Below are positions 45,364 through 58,712 of a stretch of 64,000 nucleotides of DNA, in pieces. The stretch lies in NCBI GenBank assembly GCA_013420905.1, contig JAAXNY010000023.1, positions 1 through 64,000 on the forward strand, given 5' to 3'. This DNA comes from Collybia mongolica. Taxonomy: Eukaryota; Basidiomycota; Agaricomycetes; Agaricales; Clitocybaceae. A program made the position numbers and the translations under genes. How positions within the stretch are numbered: the first letter of the stretch is position 1; the number at the start of each line of letters is the position of its first letter. The notes beneath the pieces were generated by a model. That model was not told the origin of the DNA, did not search any database, and worked only from the letters and a program-made list of their open reading frames with translations.

Positions 45364-46910
45364 CTATTCGAATTCTACATTATAACCACCCAGATTGACT
45401 TCGACATCCGACCATGCGTTATCAATAGTACCCGACGCCCCATTATCCCTGTTAGTTTGTGGATCAACCACAAATACGCTGATCCCGTGGGCACGAAGCC
45501 GCTTGATACTCTCCAGATGCATTTGGTATGAAGACCTGTTGGTGTATACGCATACTTCTTTCAGATGTGGCGCAATTTCGGTGGCATCTTGGGACATGTA
45601 GTCCAGAATGTCCTCACCATACTCACCTTCATAGAGTGGCAAAGTCTCAATTCTTGGTAAGAGCTTGCTTCCGAATGGTTCGGGGAGTATTTTGAACGGG
45701 GTTATGACTCCCTTCAGGTTGGAATGCGTTACAAATGGGATGATACGAAGAATATCGTCCATGAATAATTTGTCTACTGGACCCAAGATTCCAAATGTGC
45801 GGAGCGTTCTACTGGAGCTGGAAATGTATTTCATGAATCGATGTTGTCGGAGGAAGGTTTACGGCCAGCGAAGAAAGAATCGGAGTATCAAATATGAATA
45901 GCCTGTGTATTAGGCCAAGCGGGCTGAATTCGATTTCCAATGTCTTCAGATGGGGCAAGTGAAGTTGCGCATTTAGGGGCGTATCCGGTGAGTCCAAGCA
46001 GACATTATGCACGGCAAAATATTGCAATGCCATACAGTGGCTTGGGACTTGATAAACATCTCCAAAGTGGAGCTCACCAAGGAGAGAGAGCGACGTGCGC
46101 TGTTGCCAAGGAAACTTTGGGAGGTAATAAAAAGGCTTGGGGGAATAGTGGTGAGAGATATGTGTGACTTCAACGTCCCGAAGAGATGGCGCAGTAATCC
46201 AACCTGCGCCCAGCGTTGTCAGGTTGAGCCGAAATGAAAAGGCGATGAGGTTATTGAATGGCAGGGAGCTCAGTTGCCCCTTGTCAACAATTTCAACGAG
46301 CGGAAGCGGTGTGTATATGGAGCAATGACTTCGTTCACCATTACGCCGGGGTCATATGATGCATATACATTTAGGCCGTACGCCAGTTCTAAGGTAAGTC
46401 GGTTACTGGAGCACCGAGAGAACCAGGTCGATATGAGACGAAGCATCCCGCCTGTGGGTTCTTTCTCCAGCCGAATACTCCATATCTCATCAATTTCAAA
46501 AGCCACCTTCCTCCACGTTGAACAAATTTGTGTGACCTTCAGACGTGGATCGCTATTTCCAGTAGGCAGGGGAATGGGGCTCGGTTCTCCTACGCAGAAC
46601 TTGAGGATCTCCCCGATCATCTCAGGTGTAATCTGCTGTGCGGCGCTAATAGTGTACGGCAGTGGTTAATGTGTTTGATGAGACTGGATCTCTTTGCAAG
46701 GTGGATACTCAGCTCTGTTTCCAACCTATAAAGCTTGTCCTCCGCGAGGTTCTGTACGGGGACTCGCCTTCTCAGCCTGGGACAAAGTGTGTAGCGATTC
46801 CATGGTCTGGAAAACGCTGTCAGACATTCGTGTGTTTGGATGCTCCATAGAAACGATCTTAAACAGTCTGCAAATGAACAGTGGATGTGATCCTCAGATA
46901 TGTGTCTCAC
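45364..46910 (-). pseudogene. Frameshifted F-box protein gene
   Basis: The minus strand reads through the parts of an F-box protein in order but in different frames. The helix LYRLETELSIHLAKRSSLIK leads to LLAPHSRL, where the frame shifts by one into ITPEMIGEILKFCVGEP (46620) and VTQICSTWRKVAFEIDEIWS. Leucine-rich pieces follow (LPHLKTLEIEFSPLGLIHRL, 46033), then TLRTFGILGPVDKLFMDDIL and the C-terminal SIKRLRAHGISVFVVDPQTN. At least three frame changes occur without GT-AG junctions. The order matches the complete F-box gene at 30995-32467, so it is a decayed paralogue. Confidence 0.7.
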
Positions 46911-48098
46911 GTACGGCTGGTGTGGTTGGTTTTCACGTGCTCAGCTGGTAAAAGCAAAACAATATTTTATGTATTTGGCTTTAGGGCCGGGCATTTTTAC
47001 ACGGAGAGTCGCCATCTAAAACAGGAAACCGCAAGAAGGGATGCGCCGACGCGCCTCGACAGGAATAGAACCTCCACACGCCCCGGTTTACAGGACTTTT
47101 CAAACTATATGTTGTTCGGAATTTCGGATGCTACACTCAAAAGCCAGCAGAGTCCCCATCATAGGGCGAGGTTTATAGTCTGAACTTGAGGTGGCCTAAC
47201 GATCGAAAGCCAGCTCGGTTCCTGGATTCAACAGACTACTCAGTGCTCGCGCGCGACTATCAGCTCAGCCTCAAGCATTTGAAGAAGGTACTTACCGAGA
47301 GTATGGAACAGAGTGACGTGAAGATAGGCGTCAAACAGATGGAGAGACAATGCAGAAAGATTGAGCGCCCCTTGTACATGGAGAAGTTGGTTGAACGACT
47401 CGTGAGAATATAAACAAGAAGCCGGCTATTGTTCAACAACATCCGTCCCAAACATTTTGGGCCTATTTTCTAAATACGAATAACTGTACACATACTGCTC
47501 GAGCCCTTGCTTGGCTGCTTGTGCTTTGCCAATGCCTATACATGTCTTATATCGCTCTGTACAAAGGTAGGTGTATCACTTGAATCTCGGTTTTATCGGT
47601 GGTCAAGGCCTATTGTTCTCTATTGACAGCCTGCTTGTTGGTATCTTCCCGAAGCTGGTTCTGATAGGCCATCGTCAGCTTGACTAACCTCACGCTTTGA
47701 CCTTCCGAAACAGAGCCAGGATCAATGGGTAAGCTTCCGAGATGGCAAGGCCGAATTCTCAGGGGGATCAAGCGCATTCCGTGTGATGTGGCGTTAATTG
47801 TGTCCATTGTTCGTCCCCTTGGGTCAGTCGGGTGAGAAATATAATTCCGCTTAGAGGTGGCGTGGTGCTGAGCTTCCTTCCAGTGTGAAATGTGACATTC
47901 AGAAGGGTTCCCAATAGGAAGGTGTGCGGTACCTTCCTAGCTTGGGGGAAACACAATGCCTTTAGTGTTCTTTTATCGACTCGTTATAGGCGGCTGGTGG
48001 CACTGGATATGTGCTCGCTTTGCTCAACCTCCCCAGTATGAAGAGAAGAGCCTTTTGGTTACGGTTTCTCCCATCTCATTGCCTTCGCATTTTCACCA
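46911..48098. repeat. Upstream part of inverted duplication, right arm
   Basis: From about 47225 the sequence mirrors 37752 down to 36850. A plus-strand frame at 47186-47413 (DSTDYSVLARDYQLSLKHLK) is open here but broken in the left arm. The TATA element of the left arm is degraded here (GTATGAAGAG near 48038). Confidence 0.5.
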
Positions 48099-50404
48099 AT
48101 GCCTTCCAATCTTCCAACCGCGATCAACCTGTCTGCATTAACTTTGAAGGGTTCAGATATAGTAATCGAATGAGATTATTCTGTTGAACTCCAGATACTA
48201 CCACATCTGACATACCGGTAGTAAACCCGATTACTTTTGCCTCCCGTACCACTGCCAATGTGGGCCGCTACATTCATGTCCACCCTGGGGGGGAAATTAC
48301 TACAACGCCTGGACTCTGAAAGGGCGGCGAGAAATGCAATCAAATCCAAAGAGTATTTTCAATGTCTCTATGTTGTTCGTCGAGTAATTATAGCACGACC
48401 AGCTTATCCGCATCGGAAGTCGCTGGCAAGGAAGGAACATATGACGACCATGGCCAGGCCACGATTATCCGTGAAGAGAGAGATGATAAATGCAACCTGG
48501 ATAACCTGTTGTGAGTCTCGCTTCCTTCCTCCTCATCCCAGAACGCAAAGCGTCATTCTTTTCCTCATTGCGCTTGCCCAGTATGATTCCTAACGGCTCA
48601 CCTAGCAATGCATTAATTGATGAATTCAACCCCGATTATTTCATAAGTTGGGGTGACACTCCTCCTAAGCCTCCATTGTAAGTCCATTCCAATCCTTTCA
48701 TGAAATTCACGTTATTAATATCACGTTTCAGAATACTTACAGGATGTGTTGAGCGTGAAAATTTTTTAAAGAGATGCCTTGAAGCCGCTCAAGCGGAATT
48801 TCGCCCCTTCCCAGAGCCTCTCCAACTACCCATTCCTCATAGTCCGAACGACACTTGTATTACGCAACTTTCACCACCACAACCTCCGACGCCAGAGTAT
48901 CCTCCCGTACCCCCGTCTCCTCAACCTCAAGGTCTACAAGGCGTCACCTTTAGTACAACTGCACAGTCCTTATTTCATCAAGAACCCGCCGAACCCATTC
49001 AGTACTACTACGTACAATTTTCTTCCGGCTTCGGGCACAATCAAATAACTAATCGTGGAACTACTCTGGTTCTCCACCCTCATTAAATTCCTCACAGCCC
49101 GCCGCTCTCCAGTCCCAGCTCACCTTACCATCCGAGTCGCTCCCTACACATATAGCTCCCATGCCTCAAGTAGCGAAAAGACCGATCCCTACTCCGATCG
49201 TCCAGCCGCAGATCCCGGCTTCCTTTGGCACCTATCACTCCGCGCCAGCAATGCCCGCTCGGCGGATACCCACGCTGGATCAGCCTTTGGCATTGCAAGC
49301 GCCAGTCCCTGTACGAGCTTTTGTTCCCTCGCCTGCGGCTTCACCTAATGTTAACACCAATACAGCGCTTCCGCAACCTCATATTGGTGCCACATCGCGG
49401 GGCTTCCATCGCGTCAGTTCCCAACAATTACCGACCTACGCACGAACTTTGGGGGACTATTAATGCAACCTTTTCAATCACATTCGGCTTTACCGGCGCT
49501 CGGAGTACCCGCTGGTAGTCTCCCAAAAATATACACCCGGCCTCCTGCTGCGCATTCGCAATCACCGTTCCAACACCGACCGCTCGAGTTTCAAGCTAGG
49601 GTCGATTCTAGCAAAAATTCCAAGGGGAATATACAATGCGTTATCTGCCTTGTAGATCAAAATTATTACCTCACATTCTCAATTAATCCAGACGACTTGC
49701 GCATGAAAAACGCCAGACTCACGTGTATGCTACACAAGCCGCGAGTTCGTCCAACAGCCAAGTACCTAAGCGTTCATTTGCCCACACGGTGGCATCAGAC
49801 TCGCCCTTTATCGTTGCAGAGCAGTCGAGACCGGCCAAGCGCCAGCAAATCCATCAAGGCTTTGCAGCGGCTCAAGTTCAACACGCCCCCTCTCATTGCC
49901 AATACCATTCTCTCTCACACGGCCTGCCACCGACCAATCCACAGTCCCCACAGCGCCAGCGACTACAACGCCTTACTCCGGACTCGGTCCGCCAACACAA
50001 AGGTCGGAAATTTCAAACACACTAGATGTGGAGAAATCTCCAAGCGTCATATCATCCAAACATCTGGCCGACTACAAGCGATTTCTTAAAAATACACATT
50101 TCTGTGCCTGGCGTGGATGCGGTATTGCATTATCCATGTGAGCGTACTAAGTGCTTTCAAGCAAGAAGTCTTAGCTCATCTCGAAGGACATTGCCCCAAG
50201 CTGGGAGTTGATGAATACCTATCCTGCCAATGGTCAGTAGAGGGCTCGCAACTTTGTACAAAGCAGCCAAAAGCCTTAAGAGGGATTATTCGCCACATCT
50301 ATGGATGTCACCAAGCGTCGAAGGGGAAGTGCGACAATTGTCAAGCGGATTTCTCCCGAGCGGAGGTGTATAACAAGCATATCAAGGAATATAAGCAGTT
50401 GTAA
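48099..50404 (+). pseudogene. C2H2 zinc-finger gene (right paralogue), probably decayed
   Basis: Begins MPSNLPTAINLSALTLKGSD, then DKPDYFCLPYHCQCGPLHSC, ASEVAGKEGTYDDHGQATII, SNALIDEFNPDYFISWGDTP and LEAAQAEFRPFPEPLQLPIP. The Pro-rich middle and the same C-terminal fingers follow: CAWRGCGIALS, EVLAHLEGHCPKL, CQWSVEGSQLCT...HIYGCH and CQADFSRAEVYNKHIKEYK. Introns shared with the left copy include GTAAGTCC...TTTCAG after TPPKPPL (about 48680-48732) and one ending ACGCCAG near 49714. At that second intron the donor is AATGCGTT instead of GTACGT, and frames change near 48365, 49100 and 49460. There is no insertion, but the splice and frame defects suggest it is also inactive. Confidence 0.6.
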
Positions 50405-52269
50405 AGGTGTAAGGTTCTCGAAAATGATTGATGTGATATCGTTACTGCATGCCTCTAGAGTTCCTTTTTTTGATTTTGCGATATCTCACTCCTTTCTAAC
50501 GTATTTAGATATCCCGTTGTACACACATCTACAACTTTCGCAAGAAGATGAAAGCCTAACTGGGTGTGGCATACGCCCATAATTGGAGCCAGAAATTCTT
50601 CAATTTTGGTTTCTCAATCTTTCGAACCTGCTATCATGCCGCCTGATAGAAATTTTTTGAAGCCTTGAATGGCTGAAGTGAAATAGCCATGTGTCAAGTT
50701 AAGGGACCTCAGATTGAGAGAGAATTCATACATGTGGTTCGCGTTGCACTGGACCATCTCAACTCCACCCACTTTCTGCACGTTTCTTAGATTGTGCAGC
50801 ACAAAGATAAAATTACTCCCCTGTGTGTCTGGAACCACGGCCCATCCACTCTTTATAGTCTACAAACTCCAACGTGTACGTCCGCACCTCGTCCGTGTAC
50901 CTACGCCCACTCTTTCATGATTTATATATCCAGGTTTGTGGCTCGGGCTTGTGGGTTAGCTGGCTACGGTGCGTTCCTACACAGTGAAGTAGTGCGACCA
51001 TTCGCGGGAGTATCCTAGATAGGAGCGACGAATATATATATGTATGTTGAAGTAGTGGCCATCCCTATGTATTGCGACGACTTGATAGGGTACAAAGTCG
51101 ATCTTTCATGAAGTATGTGGGTTTATGCATTGAGGGCTTGACGGGTAGTTGAGTGAATCAGACAGCCTGGGTTATAATTCCGATCCACGATGAGTTTCAC
51201 AATTGAAATTGAAAGCTTGGACACTACCATGTGGTGGAAGTAAATGGTTGAATTAGTCGGGATCCATCGGACGGATCAGCGAAAAGAAAATTTTCGGTTA
51301 CGTCGTTGATCAATGGAGATCACGTGTTGCTCGTGTGGGAAGCCGCTGTGTTGTCCCCCAAACTCTTCAACGTCCAACCACTATGTCCATGGGACGTGGA
51401 GTATAAATCGTGTTTCTTCTACGGTTATCTCACTTACGGCTAACACGACGCAATCTCAATGTGGCTGCGCTGGCACTCACACTCACGATTAGTCGCGTCT
51501 TCTTATCCGTGTTCCACAACAGCTGACGCTAAATTGTCTGTGAGTAACTGGACCTGATGTTGGTTGAAACAAAATTTACGTTGAAGGATTCAATTTCTAT
51601 GGTTTATGGCTGAAATAGGAGAGGTTGAGGCGGGACAGTTTAGGGATATCTTAAAGTGGCAAAGGTGTGAATCTAGAACGGGGTGTATGGCTGGGATCGC
51701 ATGTAGTGGTACGTCCCCTTTTCTATTCACACCCCCTCGTAATTTAATCGCCCTCTTCGCACAACAATCCCGTCCACACGACTAGAGCTCCCATACCACC
51801 ATCGAGACGCTTTGGTTCACCCGTACCCTAGCGCCTGTCCTAGAAAGTAAAATGGTTATATATATGCACGCACAGAAGGTCGATAAGGACCCGTATGGTG
51901 CATATACTATTGTTTCGCTCATATACGAAAACCTAAGTAAATTTACCCTTAGCCAATTTATCCCACAATCTATATTCCTATCCAGGGTCCGGATAAAGGC
52001 GCGCACACAACTTTTAGGCAGCGAGAGAAAGAAAAACGTCTAGCACGAGTCACATGTTGTAGGTCCTGGAATTCTCCTCACACATCGTTCATGGGTAAAC
52101 TCTAATACAAGAACGCAAGTGTGAACGCCATAGGATCTTATATGGATTAACGCGACTGCACTTGCTGTCTGATCGGATGTTGCGTTTCCGTATTCCGGAC
52201 TTTCTCAATAACGCCTTGGCCAGCTCCACGTACCACAAAAATACGCTCACATACTGGGAAATGCATAGT
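50405..52269. other. Intergenic stretch
   Basis: No recognisable gene. A minus-strand frame at 50614-50838 and one at 51782-52006 lack family features. The sequence is unique within the window. Confidence 0.35.
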
Positions 52270-52648
52270 CACAGGAGTATTTAACACTCGGGTGTATTAT
52301 CATCATTCTTCTTCTGTTTATCATTTTTTCCGTCCGACGACACCGCCCCACCAAACGCCCGCAGCGCGATATCATAGGAGATATCACAACAGCTCCAAAG
52401 CCCATGAGCGACGATGCGGATACGGTAACAGCCAACGATCCAGAAGAGTTCCGGTCAACGATAGGCCAAGCAGGGACTCGCACTCCCGAACCTCACTTCT
52501 CCCACGTGCCTCCCGTTCGATACAGGGTCTCGACACCCTTTCTGCTAGTACTCACATTACGCAGTATCTATCCATCACCGCCCCTGCGTATTATAATCTA
52601 TCCAGGCGGCGAACCGTAAGCGTCGTCCAAGAATCCGGTACGCAATAA
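52270..52648 (+). pseudogene. Relic of the tandem membrane-protein family
   Basis: One frame reads the membrane segment and its basic stop (CIIIILLLFIIFSVRRHRPT) followed by an acidic stretch (PMSDDADTVTANDPEEFRST). A second frame ends TAPAYYNLSRRRTVSVVQES, which lines up with the PPPNYCDLSRTHTLRS motif of the gene 1.2 kb downstream. The ectodomain and most of the tail are missing, and a frame change separates the two parts. Confidence 0.5.
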
Positions 52649-53416
52649 GACATGAGAACGAGGGTAAAGTGGTGGACCATCTCCGGAAAATGCTGTCATA
52701 GACGTGCACTCAGGAATTTGTTTCTCGTTGATACCTAACTCTCCCATATGTATGTTATTTATATCACATTACATCATTAGAGCGCGTACATGGGAATTAT
52801 TCGACGCATAAGGGTGATGAACAGATTAATACAAGACAGTTACAAAAAAAATCTGTCCCACGGAACTCGAACCCTGACAGTGAACAATCAATCGCCTCCC
52901 TCGCATTCACCCTCCGACTCCAACACCTCAATGTGGAATCTGTACGCTCACGATACACAGACCAACGTACAGCAACACCATTTGATGGATTCCCGACGCA
53001 TTTGATAATCAAATTCAGCGTATCACACTAGTTGATACCATTTTCCCCATCCTTAACAACCGTTCCGGTCATCTGTTCCTCCAATTTTTCATTTTTCCCA
53101 TTTTTTTAACTCTTCGTTGTCCGTCCGGCAACGTGACGACCTATGGAATCGTTGAAGTGGTGATACCTTCTGATCGAGGAAGACGCGTGAGACGGATCAG
53201 ATCGTACTGATGCAGGGTTTACTATTAAAGATGTACCAAAACAGTCCATTGAGTTCCAACGACTCTTGTTTCCTCTTCTTTCATATCACAGGGCTCATTG
53301 TTATTCCACATTCCTTTATCCGTAACCGTCGTTCCTTCTCACCATGGTTGGTAAGGGATTAATGTAGCTATTTTTTTTCCCGTTTCAACTAAGCAGGCAA
53401 TGGGTCTCTCACAGCG

Positions 53417-54725
53417 ATGCACGATGAAAAAAAGTCTGACTTTGTCGAAAAAATGCATCGGCGTCCCATACGATCCGGAACGACTACGATCCTTGACACT
53501 GATCCGTTAATTCCCACCACGAATATCAAGGGCCCTGGAGGGGCAAGCACCGGGATAGAACAGACCCCTTCCCCATTGGTGGTCGATAACAGCGTGGCGC
53601 AGATCACTGGCCAACCAACGACTGCTCCAAACCTTGAGCCCACCCTAGTTTCTCGTCCATTCGTGGGGCCCAACTCTTTAACGTTGCACACGATCTTTTC
53701 CCAATCTTCCTATTCCCCGTCCTCGTCCTCTATTCCTGTATCTTCAACTCCGTATGTCAACTTCCGCTCACCTCAAAAGAAAGCATCCTCATCCGGTCTG
53801 CGCTTTCCAATGCAGGATATTTCAAAAAAATGGTGTGACGGCGGGTATATTCACCGCTGTGGGGGTGGTAATTACAGTACTTATTACTGTCATTTTCATC
53901 ATGATGAGGTGCCTCCAGCACGCCAGGAGAAAAGCCAGTGTAGCTGCTCAATCGTCGGTCGCGTCTTCATTGACGAACATTGTTGAGTATGACGGGAGTA
54001 GAACGGGTGTTACAAGAGATATGACAATTATTCCTGACAGAGACATACTTAGCGGGTCCACAGGAAACTCACGCGTATATGATTCGGAACAGGGAACAGA
54101 TAACTTAAGCGAGAAAGCCTCCCAGCACCAGGGTGAAGGCGAGAGCCTACCGCCCAGGCAGATGTTTTCCCAAAAAGATGGCGATTCCAGTACTGGAGAG
54201 TTCGGAGAAGGGAGAGACCCGGGCCCTGTTAACGCCAATACCGAGGAGATTTTATCTTCCAGAAGAGATTCAAGCGTTCCTTCATGGTTCTCCTCTACCA
54301 CACTTCCAGAAGAGATCCAGAACGATTCAGCCTCTCTAACTCCGCCACAAATAGAGAATCTGTCGCTCCGAAGGGAAGAACATGAGCGCGAGAGCCTACC
54401 TTTTGGATCGTCGCAGCCAGACTTGAACCAAAATCCTCGAGACAATAGGATATCAACAAAATCAGAATATCCTGAGTCAATATACCCTCCCTCAACATAC
54501 CCAGCTACAACCCTACCCGGATACCCAGAAACCATACGGAGCACGACTCCGCCACCTAATTACTGCGATTTATCAAGGACTCATACACTGAGAAGCATGC
54601 GCAGCCTCAGATCAGTGTACGACGGACAACGTGGGAGAGATAGCGTTCCGAACATGCCTTCACCATGGGATCAACAGAGGAATTTAATGACAATGGAAGC
54701 CAACAATTCTATGACGGACGTGTAA
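53417..54725 (+). CDS. Single-pass membrane protein of the tandem family (gene 1)
   Basis: Exons 53417-53751 and 53816-54725 give 414 residues. The intron (64 nt, GTATGT...TGCAG) is phase 2 and sits immediately before the membrane segment. The ectodomain of about 110 residues is Ser/Thr/Pro-rich near its end. The helix GIFTAVGVVITVLITVIFIM (about 121-140) is followed by HARRK. The tail is acidic and polar and ends with the family signature SIYPPSTYPATTLPGYPETI then TTPPPNYCDLSRTHTLRSMR and SVYD. No enzyme domain is seen. Such proteins may anchor or sense at the cell surface, which is inference. No signal peptide is clear, so the true start could be in an upstream exon. Confidence 0.7.
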
Positions 54726-57584
54726 AGGGAGGGTAATATTTTTCTGTTGTTACTAGGACAGACTTGGATTATGACTGTTAGGACCCAGACAGATGTAAGC
54801 ACACACTCTTTTTGTTGACAATCTTTATTGCTCGTAATGTGCTTGTTATCAAGCCCAGATTTGGTAATGACTGGATGGCCTCTGAAGGCAGTGCTGGGAT
54901 GCATTCCAGTAGTAGTTTTAATGCTAATCGTGAAGAAACAGATATTAGGGAGATAAATCGGAACCGATGAGGTTCCTCACCTACAGTCGTCATCCAACCT
55001 TGTGCGCCCCATGAAGTTTAAGTGCAGTGCAGTCAATAGGTTTTTCCTTTTAGGTAACGGGCCGAGAACACTATGTGTAATCCGTATGTGTAGCTTACCA
55101 TTAAAAAAAGGGGAGGAGTCCAAGAGGGCACGATAAACAACTCAAATGGGTCTGGAAACAGGGGATGTATTACAATCTGGCCGCACAAAACTTTGGACTA
55201 CCGCCTCGCGGCAACACCCAGTATTTTTTGACCTTTCTGTAAAAATAAACACAAGTTGAGAAGCAGTGACCAACCGCAATATCCTACTGTGTTATTTAGA
55301 ATATTGATAGAATAAGCTTTAATTTATGCGTCATTGTAAACTATAAATGTGCATATTGTCCTTCCAGCCTTTTCACAGCCTGCTTTCTCTGAATTTGCAA
55401 GTGCCGATTGTCTAATTCTAAATGATGCCTCAGGTCAGCTTGCCGAATGCTCAACATACTCAATATCCTTTTCAGATCACTACTACTGTCTCTCTTGATC
55501 ATATACCAAGGCTAAGCCCGAGTCTGCCCAATTCCCCGCCTTAAAATTCCATCTAGAATCAGCATGGTGTCTTTGCAGGAAAAAAATTCACGGGTGACGG
55601 GCAGGGCATAATGCAATTCACAGCCTGTTTATTATGCCGAAGCAGTTATTATTTCTTCCTGATATTTCAAAGTTCCCGAGGGTCCTCGACATATAGTTGA
55701 AGGGAAAGTCAAGTTTCCGTGAGATTGAAGAATAATAGAACTCAAATGGGCCACAAGAGGATCAGGTAAACTGTAGCTTTAATTACTTAAATAGTGCAGA
55801 CTATGCGAACCTCACATCCATCCTTAGCCTAAAAGTAAAAAATGAGAACTAAACATCTAAGGAATTTTGGCATACCAGTACATGAGGTGAAGTTCAACGT
55901 CTTCCAGAATTCTTCATCTCTGGTAGCCGTCAGCTGTTGAGTTGTCTAACATAATGAGGTTTGAATAGCCTTCATTTTGTTCGTCCAACCCTTTCAGCAG
56001 ATTGGTTAATAAGCGATGACCACTACATCCCCCTAAGTTGCCCATTCCATCAACCATCTTCTAAACACCATCATGGGAAAGTTAACTTTGGTATAATTTT
56101 GCATTTACTTCCATATCTCCGGTGACAGGTTCACAAGATATATAATAGAACATCATCATGATGGAGAACGTCGCCACCCGTCCTTATATTTCCATCCAAT
56201 TTCTGATGTTCCGATGATGATTTATATCCGTTCTCTACAACTGTCAGAATGCATGTCTTGAGATTTAATTTGGAGTATTATTTCGATAGGAGGAGGTACA
56301 CCTTGCGTTAGGTATTCGTGAAAAGGACGAAGTTCAATTACTTGGGCCAAAGGGCGTGGAATGTTCGCCACGACTCTGGTAATCAACCTTGTACTTCTGA
56401 TGATCCGCAGCCACCCACCATTAACGGGGTCGCTGGGGTTTACGGCCTGTTCTGCAATCATCATTGACGGTTGGCAATTGAGGCTCTACGTGATGGAGTC
56501 AACTGGAACGCACCTTGAAACCCTAAATGCAGTTGGGTTTCATATTGCATGATATATATTGTCGTGACGTGGGTGTTTCGTTGAAATACCGCCACCTAAA
56601 ACTGGTGCGAAAAAGGTTAAAAAGAAACGCGAGAGGATGGAGCATCGCAACCAGAAAGATCAAAGCACTGCCATCCGGAACATTCCGGTCACCCAAATTA
56701 GTATCATTTGCTCGTCAAAAATCTGAGCATTGCGCCCCGTCCCTACGCAACCGAGCTCCACAACGCCTAATCACATCAAGAGGTGGTTCCTGGCACCGTA
56801 TCGCCTGCATGATACATCTTTTCTTCCAGAAGCCGTTGGCCCGCTGCATTGGATCATCAATGAACTACCACTTTGGGTCTAGTTGCTGGTTCTTTCATTG
56901 AAAGCGAGTATATCCTCACCCCACCGTCGTTTGTTCGTAGCCCGAGCATGTATCTCAAGAAGTCATTAATATTGAAAGTAACATACCTCCTCATAAGCGA
57001 AAAATCGCAAGGCGTTCTGGTGACTACAGTACTATTGTACTGCATATCTCCCATGTAATAATACGCCGCACAGAATGTTAACCTCCATCATTGCTCTTGA
57101 ATATTTTTTTTTATGTGGAACTTCAAACCCCAGCTTGTCCTATGCTCTCATCGCTGTAGGCCTTTCACTCTTGAACCTCCGAGCGTGTCATAAATTTAAT
57201 CAGAAGTCGTTGATGAGTGGAGTTGATGAATGTGATTGTATCTGACAGATTCCGGGTCACAAGGTGTATAAAAGACTAATGAAACACCAAAATTGACATT
57301 TACATCCATGTCCTAAATTCCCTTCGGTTACAACCTTTCTATGCTCACTCTTTAAACACTGTCATTTCCCGTATTCAAAAACGTCAAGTCAGTCTGATCA
57401 TCGAGCTAATTTGAATCACGTTAGTTATAAAGGCGAAAAGAGCTAGCAGGCAACCTAGTTACTCTGTGAGTCCGTAATTTAACACTCTTGAAAACCAAAC
57501 CTACATCTGAATGCCTTCCTAAAATTTTGATGCTGCTAGCATCAACGTAGCATTTGTACATACGGCTACCGAACTTCAACATAA
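54726..57584. other. Gene-poor spacer
   Basis: AT-richer than the flanks. No recognisable gene or tandem repeat in nearly 2.9 kb. Opposing short frames around 56222-56552 and a plus frame at 56527-56901 (ATG in MQLGFILHDIYCRDVGVSLK) lack family features. Confidence 0.4.
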
Positions 57585-58712
57585 ATGGTAACCTTGACAT
57601 CACCAAACAAACTGGTAGTGTGGACTACGGGTGTCGATCGCGCAGTGACGGCAGTAAGGCTCAGAATCGTGAAATTTGCGTTCATTATAATAATATCTGT
57701 AATTAACTTGTTGAGGTAGAAGGCAATTTTCCGTAATGGGCCTGGAAGCGCCCCAAAGAACGACAGGACAAATGAATCGAGTTTCTCTAGGCGACAAATG
57801 ACGACCTCTGGCGCACCCACGAAGGTTCTAGGAAATGACACTCAACCTGAGACTGATATCAGACCCATCGCCATCGCCATCGCCATAGGAGGTGTTATTA
57901 CCCTTATCATCATCGTCATTGTCATCATTACACGGCATATCCGACGGTCCAAGGTTGATAGGCTATTGACTGTAGGTGCATCAGAAACGCACCCTTCTAA
58001 ACACTTTGAGAGGAATCAGGGGGGGGATATGAAAAGGACAGCTCCAGACTTCAGACCATTTAATGGGTCCCCAAGGGTACGCATCCAGAGCTTGGAAGAG
58101 GGATTGAGCGGCCTCGAGAATTGCCTTCCAAGCATAAACCACGGGGAGGATGTCTCACGTCCCGGGCCGAGCAACCCCGAACGTGGGAATGATGTCGGGA
58201 GAGAAGCCGACGAGGATAGTGATGGGCATCCATCAGAACAGGCCACCACCACCCACCCCGAATACATTGTCAGACGAAACTCACGCACCCCATCGCAATA
58301 CTCGTCCGCCGCCATTCCAGGGGATGGCGAAGGGGATCTTACCTTTCCGTTGCCACCGATGACAGAGGCCTGGTTACCTAAAAGTGAGGAGCAAGAGCAT
58401 GCGAATGAACCCTCGGGCCTTTCATCGTCAGCGTTGGGCTTACTTCACGGTCCGCAAAACCATCGGACCTCCACAGAGACTTATGTACAGTTCCCAGCAT
58501 CTCCTGCCTCAGATTACCCTCCCTCGACGTACCCTGCATCGACACTCCCCCCATACCCAGATACTATACGGAGTGTGACGCCGCCACCTTATTATTACGA
58601 TCTATCAAGGACACAATCTCTAAGGAGCGCGCGTAGCTTTAGGTCGTTATACGACCGAAGTCGCTGGAGCAGAGGAGACATACCAAGCATGCCATTACCA
58701 CGCGTCCAATAG
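57585..58712 (+). CDS. Single-pass membrane protein of the tandem family (gene 2)
   Basis: Exon 57585-57653 (MVTLTSPNKLVVWTTGVDRA) can be joined to 57720-58712 by a 66-nt GTAAGG...GGTAG intron, giving 353 residues; without it the ORF starts at 57798. The membrane segment IAIAIAIGGVITLIIIVIVI is followed by TRHIRRSK. The tail is polar and closes with DYPPSTYPASTLPPYPDTIR, SVTPPPYYYDLSRTQSLRSA and RSFRSLYD, almost the same as gene 1. The phase-2 intron seen before the helix in the other members is not evident here, so either it was lost or my exon model is incomplete. Confidence 0.65.
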
